Below, piece after piece: positions 45,726 to 56,120 of a DNA stretch of 64,000 nucleotides; positions within the stretch are counted from its first letter, which is position 1, and every line of letters begins with the position of its first letter. This DNA is from Elioraea thermophila (ex Habib et al. 2022). Its GTDB lineage: Bacteria; Pseudomonadota; Alphaproteobacteria; Acetobacterales; Acetobacteraceae. Location of the stretch: the NCBI RefSeq assembly GCF_003336755.1, contig NZ_QMDI01000006.1, forward strand, positions 434,001 through 498,000, given 5' to 3'. Under the pieces are notes generated by a model. It was given only the letters and a program-made list of their open reading frames with translations. It was not told the DNA's origin and made no database searches. The translations under genes and the position numbers were made by a program.

Positions 45726-47597
45726 GTGGCCCTCACCGCTGCCGACCACCGTCTTGCCGCGCCGGGATTCGCGCCGGAGGACGCCGACCCGCACGACGAG
45801 CGGGGGCTGAGCGCGGCGCTGCGCGCCACCCTGCGCCGGACCCGGCGCCCGGTCGTCGGCACCGGGGAGGCCTTCGCCGCGGCCTTTGCCGAGGTCGCGA
45901 CCGTGCTCTGGACGCGCTTCCTCAGGTTCGACTCCGCTGATCCGGCTTGGCCGGATCGCGACCGGATCGTGGTCGCCGCCGAGGACGACGGCGGCTTGCT
46001 CGCCGCCCTGCACAGCCTGACCGGACAGGCTGGCGGCTGGGACGCGGCCGGGCAGGGGGAGACGGTCGCCGGCGCCGGCGGCCAAGGTCTCGGTGTCGCG
46101 GTCGGGCTCGCGCTCGCTGAGCGTCTGCTCGCGGCGCGCTTCGGGCGGTCCCTCGTCGATCACCGCACCTGGGTGCTCGCGGCGGCGGACGAGCTCGCGC
46201 GCGGCACGTGCCATGAGGCCGCCGCGGTGGCCGGCGCCTTGCGGCTCGGCAAGCTCACGGTCGTCGCCGAGGCCGGCGCGGCCGACGACGCGGCCGACGA
46301 CGCGCTCAAGCGGTTCGCACTGCTGGGTTGGGCGACCAAGCGCGTGGACGGTGCCGATTCGCATCAGGTCGTGGCTGCCCTCGCCTACGCCTTGCGCTCG
46401 GCCCGGCCGACCCTGATCCTGTGCCGGGCCGAGAGGCCGTTCGCGGAAACCGAGAGCGGGGGCGAGGCGGCTCTGGCCGTCCCTTCGCAGCTCGCTCGGG
46501 CTTGGGCGGAGGCGGGCCGCCGCGGCGCGCGCGAACGCCTCGCCTGGCGCCGCCGCCACCAGAGGAGCCCCCATCGCGACGAGTTCGACCGCGCGCTGGC
46601 GGGGCGACTGCCGGAGACGTGGCGGAGCGCCCTCGACGCCTGGAAGGTGCAGATGGCCTCGGCGCGGTGTCCGCTCTCCACCCGCGAAGCAAGCCGGCGG
46701 GCGCTGGAGGCCCTCGCCGGGGCGATTCCGGACCTGAGCGGTGCTGCGGCCGGGCAGGCGGCGCCGCCGGCATCGGCGGCGACACCTGCTGGCCCGGCAT
46801 CTCCCGCCGGCGGGCTTGGCCGACACCTCGCGTGGGGTGCGCGCGAGGCCGGCATGGCGGCGGCGACGGCGGGTCTTGCCCTGCACGGCGGCCTCGTTCC
46901 GTATGCGGAGTGCGCGCTCGCCGCCGGCGATGCGATCCGCCCGGCACTTCGTCTCGCCGCCGCGTTGCGGCGGCGGGCCATCCACCTGCTGCACGAACGC
47001 ACGGACGGCGGGACGGCGGGCGGGGAGGCGCTCTCGATCGGCGAACTCGCCGCCTTGCGCGCCGTGCCGAACCTGTTCGTGTTCCGCCCGGCGGATGCGG
47101 TGGAGGTGGCCGAGGCCTGGGCGCTCGCCGCCGCCCGCGAGGACGGGCCGTCGGTGCTCGTGCTGGGCGAAACGCCCGTGCCGCCGCTGCGCGGCAACCA
47201 CACGGCGGAAAACCTCTCCGCCCGCGGCGGCTACGTGCTGGCGGAAGCCGACGGCCCGCGTCAGGCGACGCTGATCGCGACCGGCGCGGAGGTCGCGATC
47301 GCCCTCGCCGCGCGCGACATCCTGCAGGCGCAGGGTGTCGCCGTCGCGGTCGTTTCGCTCCCGTGTTTCGAACTGTTCGCGGCCCAGGACGAAACCCGGC
47401 GCGCCGTCGTGCTGGGTGGGGCGCTCCGTGTCGGCATCGAATCCGGCATCGCGCAGGGGTGGGACCGGTGGCTCGGCCTCTCGGGACTCTTTCTCGGGCC
47501 CGAAACGGTCGCCTCGGCGGCGGGCGAGGCCGGCGCGCCCGGGCAACACCTGAACCCGGAGGGGGTGGCGCAAGCCGTCCTCCGACGGTTATTCTGA
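45726..47597 (+). CDS. transketolase-like protein lacking most catalytic residues
   Basis: A 623-residue protein with recognisable transketolase domains 1-3: ADPAWPDRDRIVV in the first, GAREAGMAAATAGLALHGG in the second and ATLIATGAEVAIALAARDIL in the third. Standard cofactor and substrate motifs are degraded: SGHPG reads VGTGE (44-48), GHG reads EDDGG (86-90), the Mg/TPP motif GDG reads AAD (about 153-155) and the following Asn is gone; the HDSIGxGEDGPTHQP block has become HERTDGGTAGGEALS. Glu374, the cofactor-activating Glu, appears kept, but its REH context is REA. GTG start after AAGGAGAG. Likely not an active transketolase; it precedes gap and pgk. Confidence 0.88.
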   Translation: MALTAADHRLAAPGFAPEDADPHDERGLSAALRATLRRTRRPVVGTGEAFAAAFAEVATVLWTRFLRFDSADPAWPDRDRIVVAAEDDGGLLAALHSLTGQAGGWDAAGQGETVAGAGGQGLGVAVGLALAERLLAARFGRSLVDHRTWVLAAADELARGTCHEAAAVAGALRLGKLTVVAEAGAADDAADDALKRFALLGWATKRVDGADSHQVVAALAYALRSARPTLILCRAERPFAETESGGEAALAVPSQLARAWAEAGRRGARERLAWRRRHQRSPHRDEFDRALAGRLPETWRSALDAWKVQMASARCPLSTREASRRALEALAGAIPDLSGAAAGQAAPPASAATPAGPASPAGGLGRHLAWGAREAGMAAATAGLALHGGLVPYAECALAAGDAIRPALRLAAALRRRAIHLLHERTDGGTAGGEALSIGELAALRAVPNLFVFRPADAVEVAEAWALAAAREDGPSVLVLGETPVPPLRGNHTAENLSARGGYVLAEADGPRQATLIATGAEVAIALAARDILQAQGVAVAVVSLPCFELFAAQDETRRAVVLGGALRVGIESGIAQGWDRWLGLSGLFLGPETVASAAGEAGAPGQHLNPEGVAQAVLRRLF

Positions 47598-47639
47598 AAC
47601 CTCTCAACCTTCGAAGCAAGCAAAGGAAGGGCGGACGTC

Positions 47640-48653
47640 ATGGCGGTGAAGATCGCGATCAACGGTTTCGGCCGAATCGGCCGGCTCGTTCTGCGCGCGA
47701 TGGTGGAATCGGGGCGCGACGATCTCGAGTGCGTGCTGATCAACGACCTCGGCAGTGTGGAGGCCAATGCGCATCTGTTCCGTTACGACAGCGTGCATGG
47801 CCGCTTCCCCGGCCTGGTCGAGACCGGCGCCGACAGCATCACCATCCGCCACGGCAACCGCACCTGGGGCCCGATCAAGGTCACCGCGATCAAGGATCCC
47901 GCCCAACTGCCGCTGTCGGGTGTGGATGTCGCGATGGAATGCACGGGCCTGTTCACCTCGAAGGAAAAGGCCCAGCCGCTGCTTGCCGCCGGCGCGCGCA
48001 AGGTGCTGGTGAGTGCACCGGCCGATCAGGCGGACGCGACCATCGTCTACGGCGTGAACCACACCACGCTCACGAAGGAGATGACCATCGTCTCCAACGG
48101 GTCCTGCACCACGAACTGCCTCGCGCCGGTGGTGAAGGTTCTGCACGACGCGTTCGGCGTCGAGCGCGGCTACATGGTGACCATCCACGCCTACACGGGG
48201 GATCAGCGCACGGTGGACACACTGCACCGCGACCTCCATCGCGCCCGCGCCGCCGCCGTGTCCATGATCCCCACCACCACCGGAGCGGCGAAGGCGATCG
48301 GCCTCGTCATCCCGGAACTGAAGGGCAAGCTGGATGGTACTGCGATCCGCGTGCCGGTGCCGAACGTCTCGCTCGTCTCGCTCGATGCGATCGTGAAACG
48401 CCCCGTGACGAAGGAGGAGGTGAACGCGGCGATGAAGGCGGCGGCCGAAGGCCCGCTCAAGGGCATCCTCGGCTACAACGACGAGAAGCTCGTCAGCGTC
48501 GACTTCAACCACTGCCCTGCCTCCTCGACCTTCGATGCCACCCAGACCGCGGTGATCGAGGGCACGCTGGTGCGGGTGATGAGCTGGTACGACAACGAGT
48601 GGGGCTTCTCGAACCGCATGTGCGACACCGCCGCACTGATGGGGAGGCTCTGA
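47640..48653 (+). CDS. gap: glyceraldehyde-3-phosphate dehydrogenase, type I
   Basis: A 337-residue enzyme. [20 protein letters not shown] is the NAD-binding start, [19 protein letters not shown] holds catalytic Cys156, [20 protein letters not shown] the base His, and [20 protein letters not shown] and [19 protein letters not shown] end it. Cytosolic glycolysis/gluconeogenesis. AGGAAGG lies just upstream of the ATG. pgk follows one base later, so they form one operon. Confidence 0.98.
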   Translation: MAVKIAINGFGRIGRLVLRAMVESGRDDLECVLINDLGSVEANAHLFRYDSVHGRFPGLVETGADSITIRHGNRTWGPIKVTAIKDPAQLPLSGVDVAMECTGLFTSKEKAQPLLAAGARKVLVSAPADQADATIVYGVNHTTLTKEMTIVSNGSCTTNCLAPVVKVLHDAFGVERGYMVTIHAYTGDQRTVDTLHRDLHRARAAAVSMIPTTTGAAKAIGLVIPELKGKLDGTAIRVPVPNVSLVSLDAIVKRPVTKEEVNAAMKAAAEGPLKGILGYNDEKLVSVDFNHCPASSTFDATQTAVIEGTLVRVMSWYDNEWGFSNRMCDTAALMGRL

Positions 48654-48654
48654 G

Positions 48655-49848
48655 ATGGCGGCCTTCCGCACGCTCGATGCGCTCGATCCGCGCGGCAAAC
48701 GGGTGCTGCTGCGTGCCGACCTCAACGTGCCGATGCAGGACGGTCGGGTGAGCGACCTCACCCGGCTCGAGCGCCTTTCGCCCACCATCCGGGAGCTCGC
48801 CGAGAAGGGCGCGAAAGTGATCGTGCTGTCCCACTTCGACCGGCCGAAGGGCAAGCGCGTGCCCTCGATGTCGCTCCGCCCCGTGGCCGAGGCGCTGGGC
48901 GAGGTGCTCGGCCGCCCGGTCGCCTTCGCCGAGGACTGCATCGGCGAGCCGGCGGAACGCGCGGTCGCCGGCTTGCGCGAGGGCGACGTCGTCGTGCTCG
49001 AGAACACGCGCTTCCACGCCGGCGAGGAGGAGAACGATCCGGCCTTCGCCGATGCGATCGCGAAACTGGGCGACGTGTTCGTCAACGACGCCTTCTCGGC
49101 CGCGCATCGCGCGCACGCCTCGACCGAGGCGCTGGCGCATCGGCTGCCGGCCTATGCCGGGCGGCTGATGCAGGCCGAGCTCGAGGCGCTGGAGAAGGCG
49201 CTCGGGTCTCCGGCCCGTCCGGTCGCCGCCATCGTCGGCGGCGCCAAGGTCTCCACCAAGCTCGACCTTTTGGGCAACCTGGTCGGCAAGGTTGATGTGC
49301 TGATCATCGGCGGCGCGATGGCCAACACCTTCCTCGCCGCCCGCGGCCTTTCGGTCGGCAAGAGCCTGCAGGAGCCCGACCTGCACGCCACCGCGCGTGA
49401 GATCACGGCGAAGGCGGAACAATCCGGTTGCGCGATCGTGCTGCCCGTCGATGCGGTGGTGGCGCGCGAATTCAAGCCCAACCCGCCGACCGAGACGGTG
49501 ATGGTCGATCGCGTGCCGGCGGACGCGATGATTCTGGATGTCGGTCCGCTCACTTGTGCCGCCATTCTCGATCGCCTCGCCTCGTGCAAGACGCTGATCT
49601 GGAACGGACCGCTCGGCGCCTTCGAAACCCCACCCTTCGATGCGGCGACGGTGCGCGTCGCCAAAGGGGTGGCGGGGCTGACCAGGGCCGGTTCGCTGCT
49701 GTCCGTCGCCGGCGGGGGCGACACGGTGGCCGCCCTGCGCCAGGCGGGGGTGACGGAGGAGCTGTCCTACGTCTCGGCGGCCGGTGGCGCCTTCCTGGAG
49801 TGGATGGAGGGCAAGACGCTGCCGGGGGTGGCCGCGCTCGCCGCCTGA
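48655..49848 (+). CDS. pgk: phosphoglycerate kinase
   Basis: A 397-residue two-domain kinase. [20 protein letters not shown] is the substrate-binding start; [40 protein letters not shown] and [20 protein letters not shown] are the N-domain motifs. [40 protein letters not shown] and [16 protein letters not shown] bind ATP. It converts 1,3-bisphosphoglycerate and ADP to 3-phosphoglycerate and ATP. Only one base separates it from gap. Confidence 0.98.
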   Translation: MAAFRTLDALDPRGKRVLLRADLNVPMQDGRVSDLTRLERLSPTIRELAEKGAKVIVLSHFDRPKGKRVPSMSLRPVAEALGEVLGRPVAFAEDCIGEPAERAVAGLREGDVVVLENTRFHAGEEENDPAFADAIAKLGDVFVNDAFSAAHRAHASTEALAHRLPAYAGRLMQAELEALEKALGSPARPVAAIVGGAKVSTKLDLLGNLVGKVDVLIIGGAMANTFLAARGLSVGKSLQEPDLHATAREITAKAEQSGCAIVLPVDAVVAREFKPNPPTETVMVDRVPADAMILDVGPLTCAAILDRLASCKTLIWNGPLGAFETPPFDAATVRVAKGVAGLTRAGSLLSVAGGGDTVAALRQAGVTEELSYVSAAGGAFLEWMEGKTLPGVAALAA

Positions 49849-49880
49849 GGGGGGCGCGGGGGGCAGAAGAGCGCGCTCAG

Positions 49881-49906
49881 GCCGGTGGTCGGGCCCGACT
49901 GCCGGC
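49881..49906 (+). terminator. GC-rich hairpin after pgk
   Basis: GCCGG at 49881 and CCGGC at 49902 flank a TCGGGCCCGA core, giving a stem of about ten pairs. No T tract follows. It could end the gap-pgk transcript, but GC-rich palindromes are frequent here. Confidence 0.35.
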
Positions 49907-49916
49907 CGCTGCTCCG

Positions 49917-49930
49917 CGTACGATCGTACG
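49917..49930. repeat. 14-bp perfect palindrome CGTACGATCGTACG
   Basis: A fully symmetrical 14-mer 20 bases upstream of a CtrA-like box and close to the short ORF at 49968. It could be an operator; no regulator is known for it. Confidence 0.5.
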
Positions 49931-49949
49931 AATTGCGCAACGACGCGCG

Positions 49950-49965
49950 TTAACGCATTGTTAAC
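49950..49965 (+). promoter_or_regulatory. CtrA-type box TTAA-N7-TTAAC
   Basis: TTAACGCATTGTTAAC is an exact TTAA-N7-TTAA motif, rare in such GC-rich DNA. It matches the CtrA full site of alphaproteobacteria. It lies immediately before the short ORF at 49968. Confidence 0.55.
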
Positions 49966-49967
49966 CT

Positions 49968-50210
49968 ATGCGGGTTAGAACGTTGCGCATGGTCTCGCTC
50001 GCCTCCCTCGCCGCCGTCACGCAGTCGGCCTCCGCCGCGCTGCAGGCGCAGGCCAGCCGTCCCGCCGCTGCGGCCGCGGCCGCCAGCCCGGCGGGGGTGG
50101 AGCGGGCGAAGGTCCAGCTCCCCGCCAAGCCCGCTCAGCCCCTTGCCCCGCTGGAGGCTGCGCCGCCGGGGCCGCTGCCGCGCGGTTCGCTGCTGAACCT
50201 GACGGTCTGA
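49968..50210 (+). CDS. short secreted-like protein of unknown function
   Basis: An 80-residue ORF (73 if started at ATG 49989) with a hydrophobic N-terminus (MVSLASLAAVTQSASAALQA) and a Pro/Ala-rich remainder ending GSLLNLTV. It has no recognised family. The CtrA-like box is two bases before the first ATG, which favours the second start or a near-leaderless transcript. Its stop codon lies in the first of two identical 29-nt repeats. Coding status is uncertain. Confidence 0.4.
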   Translation: MRVRTLRMVSLASLAAVTQSASAALQAQASRPAAAAAAASPAGVERAKVQLPAKPAQPLAPLEAAPPGPLPRGSLLNLTV

Positions 50211-50294
50211 TCCCCCGCTCGCGTGGGGGCGGACGGAACGTCAAGACCCTGCAAGTGGCCGTAGTGTCTGATCCCCCGCTCGCGTGGGGGCGGA
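50205..50294 (-). CRISPR. two-repeat CRISPR-like array (type I-E-like), one spacer
   Basis: Two identical 29-nt repeats at 50205-50233 and 50266-50294 are separated by a 32-nt spacer (50234-50265), giving the 61-nt period of type I-E arrays. Identity stops exactly at the repeat edges. Each repeat holds a CCCCC/GGGGG stem. Read on the minus strand it is CCCCC stem, loop, GGGGGAT then a tail, the usual I-E layout. There are no cas genes in the window and no more repeats, so it is a remnant, a decoy array or a chance-like duplication. Confidence 0.5.
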
Positions 50295-50619
50295 ACGCCG
50301 TTGCCGCCTCGGCCAGCTCCCGCCTCGCCGGGTCGGAGGAGCCTCGGCAGCAGCACGTCATCGGTGAAGGGGACGTCCCCGGGAGCGCCCGCGGAGCAGG
50401 AGGGCACGGCGGCCGGCTGAGCGCCTGACCGCGCGGTCGGCGCCGCCGCACCGTCGCGCCGGCCTCGAACGCCGCCACGCCGCCACGCCGCGCGGCACAT
50501 CGGAGCGAAGCCCCACACCACCGGCCCCAGGCCAGGACCACCCCCTCGCGCAGCTCTGACCGGGCGGGCACCGGCAAAACCCCTTGGCGAAACGATCGGC
50601 CCGGCCAATGGTGCGGGGC
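50295..50619. other. gene-free interval downstream of the CRISPR-like repeats
   Basis: About 325 bases with no ORF I can support on either strand, no further repeat copies, and no AT-rich leader of the kind that precedes active arrays. I see nothing else in it. Confidence 0.5.
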
Positions 50620-51129
50620 ATGACCACCGGCCCACGCCTGCGCACCATCCCACCGGGCGATCATCGCGAACGCCTCACCTGCCCCGAGTGCGGCTTCATC
50701 GCCTACGAGAACCCGAAAGTGATCGTCGGCGCGGTCGCCACCGCCGCTGACGGCCGCATCCTGCTCTGCCGCCGCGCCATCGAACCGCGGCTCGGCTACT
50801 GGACCCTTCCCGCCGGCTTCCTGGAAATGGGCGAGACCGCGGAGGAGGGTGCTGCCCGCGAAGCGCTGGAGGAGGCGAATGCCCGCCTCGCCATCGAAGG
50901 GCTGATCGGCGTCTATTCCATCGCCCGCATCGGCCAGGTGCATCTCTACTACCGGGCAAGACTGCTCGACCCCGCCGGCATCCATCCGACCCCGGAGTCG
51001 AGCGAGGTCGCGCTCGTCGCCTGGGACGACATTCCCTGGCGGGACCTCGCCTTCCGCTCCGTCGCCTGGGCGCTGGAGGCGTGGCGGCAGGCAAGCCCGC
51101 TGCCGCTCAGCGCCGCCGTGCCCGAATGA
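50620..51129 (+). CDS. Nudix hydrolase with partial zinc-ribbon start
   Basis: A 169-residue protein. The N-terminal [20 protein letters not shown] is the Cys-rich start seen in NudC-like members, though only one CxxC is present. [20 protein letters not shown] carries the Nudix box (G-x5-E-x7-REUxEE), with Ala-Asn replacing the usual Gly position. It hydrolyses nucleoside-diphosphate derivatives; the substrate is uncertain. ATG 50620 is used, an ATG four codons upstream is possible. The stop overlaps the next gene's ATG. Confidence 0.88.
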   Translation: MTTGPRLRTIPPGDHRERLTCPECGFIAYENPKVIVGAVATAADGRILLCRRAIEPRLGYWTLPAGFLEMGETAEEGAAREALEEANARLAIEGLIGVYSIARIGQVHLYYRARLLDPAGIHPTPESSEVALVAWDDIPWRDLAFRSVAWALEAWRQASPLPLSAAVPE

Positions 51130-51437
51130 TCTTGCCGACGTGGCTCCTGGTCGCTTCCGCCGCTGGCCCCCTGCCGTTGCCGCCGCCCTGGCCGATGCCG
51201 CTGCCGCCGCTCGACCCCGCCCCCTTGGCCGACCTGTCCCTCGTCCCCGACCTCGGGTCGGAGGCGGATCGGCGCGCGTTGCAGCTCGCGCCCGGCGTCC
51301 GCCTCGCCCCCGGCGTGCCGGAGGAGCCGCGCCGCCCCGGCGCGTCCGACGGGCCGGCATCGCGGGATCCGAACGCCACCCTGCGCGACCTCCTGCTCGA
51401 GGCGACCCCCGGCATCACGCTGCAGTTCGAGTTCTGA
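51126..51437 (+). CDS. Pro-rich secreted-like protein, unknown
   Basis: A 103-residue ORF coupled to the Nudix gene by ATGA. It starts [20 protein letters not shown], then runs through Pro/Leu/Asp segments to an end GITLQFEF. The [15 protein letters not shown] terminus looks like a short beta segment. No family recognised. The overlap and a fixed frame support translation. Confidence 0.5.
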   Translation: MILPTWLLVASAAGPLPLPPPWPMPLPPLDPAPLADLSLVPDLGSEADRRALQLAPGVRLAPGVPEEPRRPGASDGPASRDPNATLRDLLLEATPGITLQFEF

Positions 51438-51646
51438 TTGCGGGCGTCAGCTCGCGCGATGCGAAGGATGCACGGTGCCGCCTGTGGCGACGCAGTGCCG
51501 CGACACCTCGGAGCTGAACGCCCTCGTGTCGTACGGCGCCAGGCCGCGCCCAGGCATGCCGTCTCCGCCCCCCCCTCGCGATCTTGCATGATCGCCATCC
51601 CTCCGCCCGCGTCCGTCGCCGCGGCGGAACGTTGTTCCCCGTCGAA

Positions 51647-52429
51647 TCAAAACGCCGGCAGCACCGCGGACCTGCGGTCGATGAAGACCGCATCGAGCGA
51701 CCTGTGTACGGTTTCGAAATAAGTCTGAACCCTGCGCAGGAAGGCGATGTGCCGCATCGAACCATTCGCCGGGTTCCAGGCACTGCTCACCCAGGGGCGA
51801 TGATCCGGCTGCATCCCCCACGCCTCGGGGTTGATCATCAGATGCGCCTCCGCCTGCCCTTCCCGACCGAACAGGAAGGACCGGAGGTCGAAGATGACGG
51901 CCGGCAAGGCACGCTGTTCCCAAGCCTTGCGAATGCCCCCGCCGAACTCGCCGCTCAACCGAGTGACCGCCAGGCCTGGCAACGCGGTCACCTTGCCGCA
52001 GCTTCGCGCCGCGTCGTCCGCACGAAGGGAAAGCACGGCAAGGCTCCCCTCCTGGTCGCAATAGCCGCGTGGTGTCTCGCGAGGACCGACAATTCTGACC
52101 GTGCTGTTCCCGAGCGGGCGCGCATGCACGATGGTCTTCACCATCCCGATGCGATCGCCGCTGGCCTGCGCCAAGACGTGGATCTCGGTCACCGCGTAGA
52201 CGTTGTCAGCCGGAAGCACGAGGCGGTTTCGCTTGTCGAAGACGATGCGCCGCCAGGGGCCAGGCGGGAGCGGCCACGCCGTACCGCCGACCGTCACCGA
52301 GCCGGAAACGGTGTCCTCCGCCGCGGCTTCCCTGACCCTCGCGGCGGAGAGAACGCCGGTGACCGCGCATCCTTGGACCAACCGCCGACGCGACACACCA
52401 ATCTGATGCTGATCAAGGCAAGTGGACAT
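51647..52429 (-). CDS. secreted protein of unknown function
   Basis: A 260-residue protein. The N-terminal SRRRLVQGCAVTGVLSAARV resembles a twin-arginine signal, with cleavage perhaps after EAAA. The mature part has WRRIVFDKRNRLVLPADNVY, MVKTIVHARPLG and NPEAWGMQPDHRPWVSSAWN, with three or more Cys. I do not recognise a domain. The GC content and codon use look slightly lower than neighbours. Located after katG, same strand, about 205 bases apart with a hairpin between. Confidence 0.55.
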   Translation of the reverse strand: MSTCLDQHQIGVSRRRLVQGCAVTGVLSAARVREAAAEDTVSGSVTVGGTAWPLPPGPWRRIVFDKRNRLVLPADNVYAVTEIHVLAQASGDRIGMVKTIVHARPLGNSTVRIVGPRETPRGYCDQEGSLAVLSLRADDAARSCGKVTALPGLAVTRLSGEFGGGIRKAWEQRALPAVIFDLRSFLFGREGQAEAHLMINPEAWGMQPDHRPWVSSAWNPANGSMRHIAFLRRVQTYFETVHRSLDAVFIDRRSAVLPAF

Positions 52430-52563
52430 TCCGCTTCCTCCCGCGGGCTGACGGCTTTGGCCGCGACAGCAAGGATAATGTTTTGGCGCCCTCCGGAACA
52501 ACCACGGCGGGCTCGCCGGTGGCAACGCGTTGCACTCCGAAGACGGGACCGCTCCATGACGAA

Positions 52564-52590
52564 GGGCGGGGTGTGGTCGACACCCCGCCC
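52564..52590 (-). terminator. hairpin after katG
   Basis: GGGCGGGGTGT and ACACCCCGCCC form an 11-bp perfect stem with a five-base loop, 45 bases after the katG stop. Only TTCGTC follows on the minus strand, so the T tract is weak. A terminator role for katG is likely. Confidence 0.6.
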
Positions 52591-52634
52591 CCCTGCAGCC
52601 GACGGGCTCGGGCCCGCCGTCGGCGGTCGCCCGC

Positions 52635-54887
<2,253 letters not shown>

Positions 54888-54973
54888 TCATGCCGCCCCT
54901 TCCGCTCCGTCCAGTACCGTCACCCTAGCCGGGCCGGCGCGATGAATGGAAGCCATTGCACGCTAATGTCATC

Positions 54974-54988
54974 ATAGATTCGATCTAT
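54974..54988. promoter_or_regulatory. OxyR operator-like palindrome
   Basis: ATAGATTCGATCTAT matches the OxyR half-operator ATAGnTnnnAnCTAT at every defined base. It lies 17 bases before the oxyR ATG and 126 bases before katG. A degenerate partner (CTAA at 54963) lies seven bases away. OxyR is expected to control both genes from here. Confidence 0.7.
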
Positions 54989-55005
54989 CAGGGACCGCTC
55001 GACGC

Positions 55006-55893
55006 ATGAACCTGCGCGACCTGCGCTACCTGCTCGCCGTGGTGGAGCACGGGCATTTCGGCCGCGCCGCCGAGGCCTCTGGGGTGAGCCAGCCGACGCT
55101 GTCGGTGCAGCTGCGCAAGCTGGAGGCGGAACTCGGGGTGGTGTTGCTCGAGCGCGGCGCGCGCGGTGTCGCTCCCACGGCGGCGTGCCGCCGGCTGTTA
55201 CCCCATGTGCGCGCGGCGGTGGCGGAGGCGGATGCGATCCAGGCGCAAGCGCGCAGCCTGCGCGACCCGCTGTCCGGCCCGTTCCGTTTGGGGATCATTC
55301 CGACCCTTGCCCCCTATCTCCTGCCGCGCGTGCTCGCCGGCCTGCGGGCGCGGCTGCCGGGCCTCGAGATCGAGCCCTGGGAGGACCTGACCGACTCCTT
55401 GCTCGAGCGGCTGCGTGAGCACGATCTCGATGCCTGCCTGATCGCGACCGAGCCGGACCAGCCGGACCTGCTGTCACGACCGCTCTTCGACGAGCCCTTC
55501 CTCGCCGCCCTGCCGCCGGCGCATCCGCTCGCCGCCCGGGACACGATCGCCGAGGAGGAGCTCGCCCGCGACATCCTGGTGCTGGCGGAAGGCCACTGCC
55601 TGCGCGACCAGGCGCTCGCCGTCTGCCGCGCGGCCACGGCGCAGCCGATGCGGGCAACGAGCCTCGCCACCCTGATGCACCTGGTCGCCGCCGGCTACGG
55701 CACCACGCTCATTCCGGCGTTGGCGGCGGAGTCGGCGCGCGACATGGGGCTGGTGGTGCGGCCGCTTGCTCCCCCTGCGTCGCGCACGCTGCGTCTCGTT
55801 TGGCGCGCCCGCAGCCCGCGTCGGCCGGCGGTCGACGCCCTGGCGGAGGCGATCGTCGCGCTCGTCGCGCGTCCATCGGCAAGGCCCGGCTGA
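55006..55893 (+). CDS. oxyR: hydrogen-peroxide-sensing LysR-type regulator OxyR
   Basis: A 295-residue regulator. The N-terminal helix-turn-helix includes GHFGRAAEASGVSQPTLSVQ and LRKLEAELGVVLLER. The redox loop LAEGHCLRDQALAVC contains Cys198 and Cys207, the pair that forms the disulfide in E. coli OxyR (C199 and C208). The surrounding GHCLRDQA is highly diagnostic. It would activate katG on peroxide exposure. Divergent from katG with 157 bases between. Confidence 0.95.
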   Translation: MNLRDLRYLLAVVEHGHFGRAAEASGVSQPTLSVQLRKLEAELGVVLLERGARGVAPTAACRRLLPHVRAAVAEADAIQAQARSLRDPLSGPFRLGIIPTLAPYLLPRVLAGLRARLPGLEIEPWEDLTDSLLERLREHDLDACLIATEPDQPDLLSRPLFDEPFLAALPPAHPLAARDTIAEEELARDILVLAEGHCLRDQALAVCRAATAQPMRATSLATLMHLVAAGYGTTLIPALAAESARDMGLVVRPLAPPASRTLRLVWRARSPRRPAVDALAEAIVALVARPSARPG

Positions 55894-55965
55894 AGCGCCC
55901 CGCCCGCAAGAGCGGCAGGCAGGCCTGAGCCGCCTTCGGGTCGCGCTCCGGGCACCGCCCGGACG

Positions 55966-55983
55966 TGTCGGAAAACTTTACAC
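55966..55983 (+). promoter_or_regulatory. PrsR-like upstream activating box (56121 gene)
   Basis: TGTCGGAAAACTTTACAC is the consensus-like copy of the motif. It ends 64 nt before the GG of the -24 element, 11-12 nt more than at the other two genes, so about one helical turn. Confidence 0.75.
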
Positions 55984-56044
55984 CCGGGCGCCACCGTTCC
56001 TGGCTCGGAAGAAAAATCGGAGATTGATCAAGAATTTGGACGGG

Positions 56045-56061
56045 TTGGCGCCGCGCTTGCT
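56045..56061 (+). promoter_or_regulatory. sigma-54 (-24/-12) promoter for the 56121 PEP-CTERM gene
   Basis: TTGGCGCCGCGCTTGCT has GG at 56047-56048 and GC at 56059-56060, with a TTGC -12 block. It lies 60 nt upstream of the start codon. Confidence 0.78.
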
Positions 56062-56120
56062 TGACCGCGCGCGGGGGAGTCCTCCCCCGACCCAGACCAC
56101 ACAGCACACGGGAGTTGTTC

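Noticed and set aside
50017-51360. 447-codon minus-strand ORF across the CRISPR-like repeats and the Nudix gene.
   Set aside because: Covers real genes on the other strand, Arg/Pro-rich and lacks any family motif.
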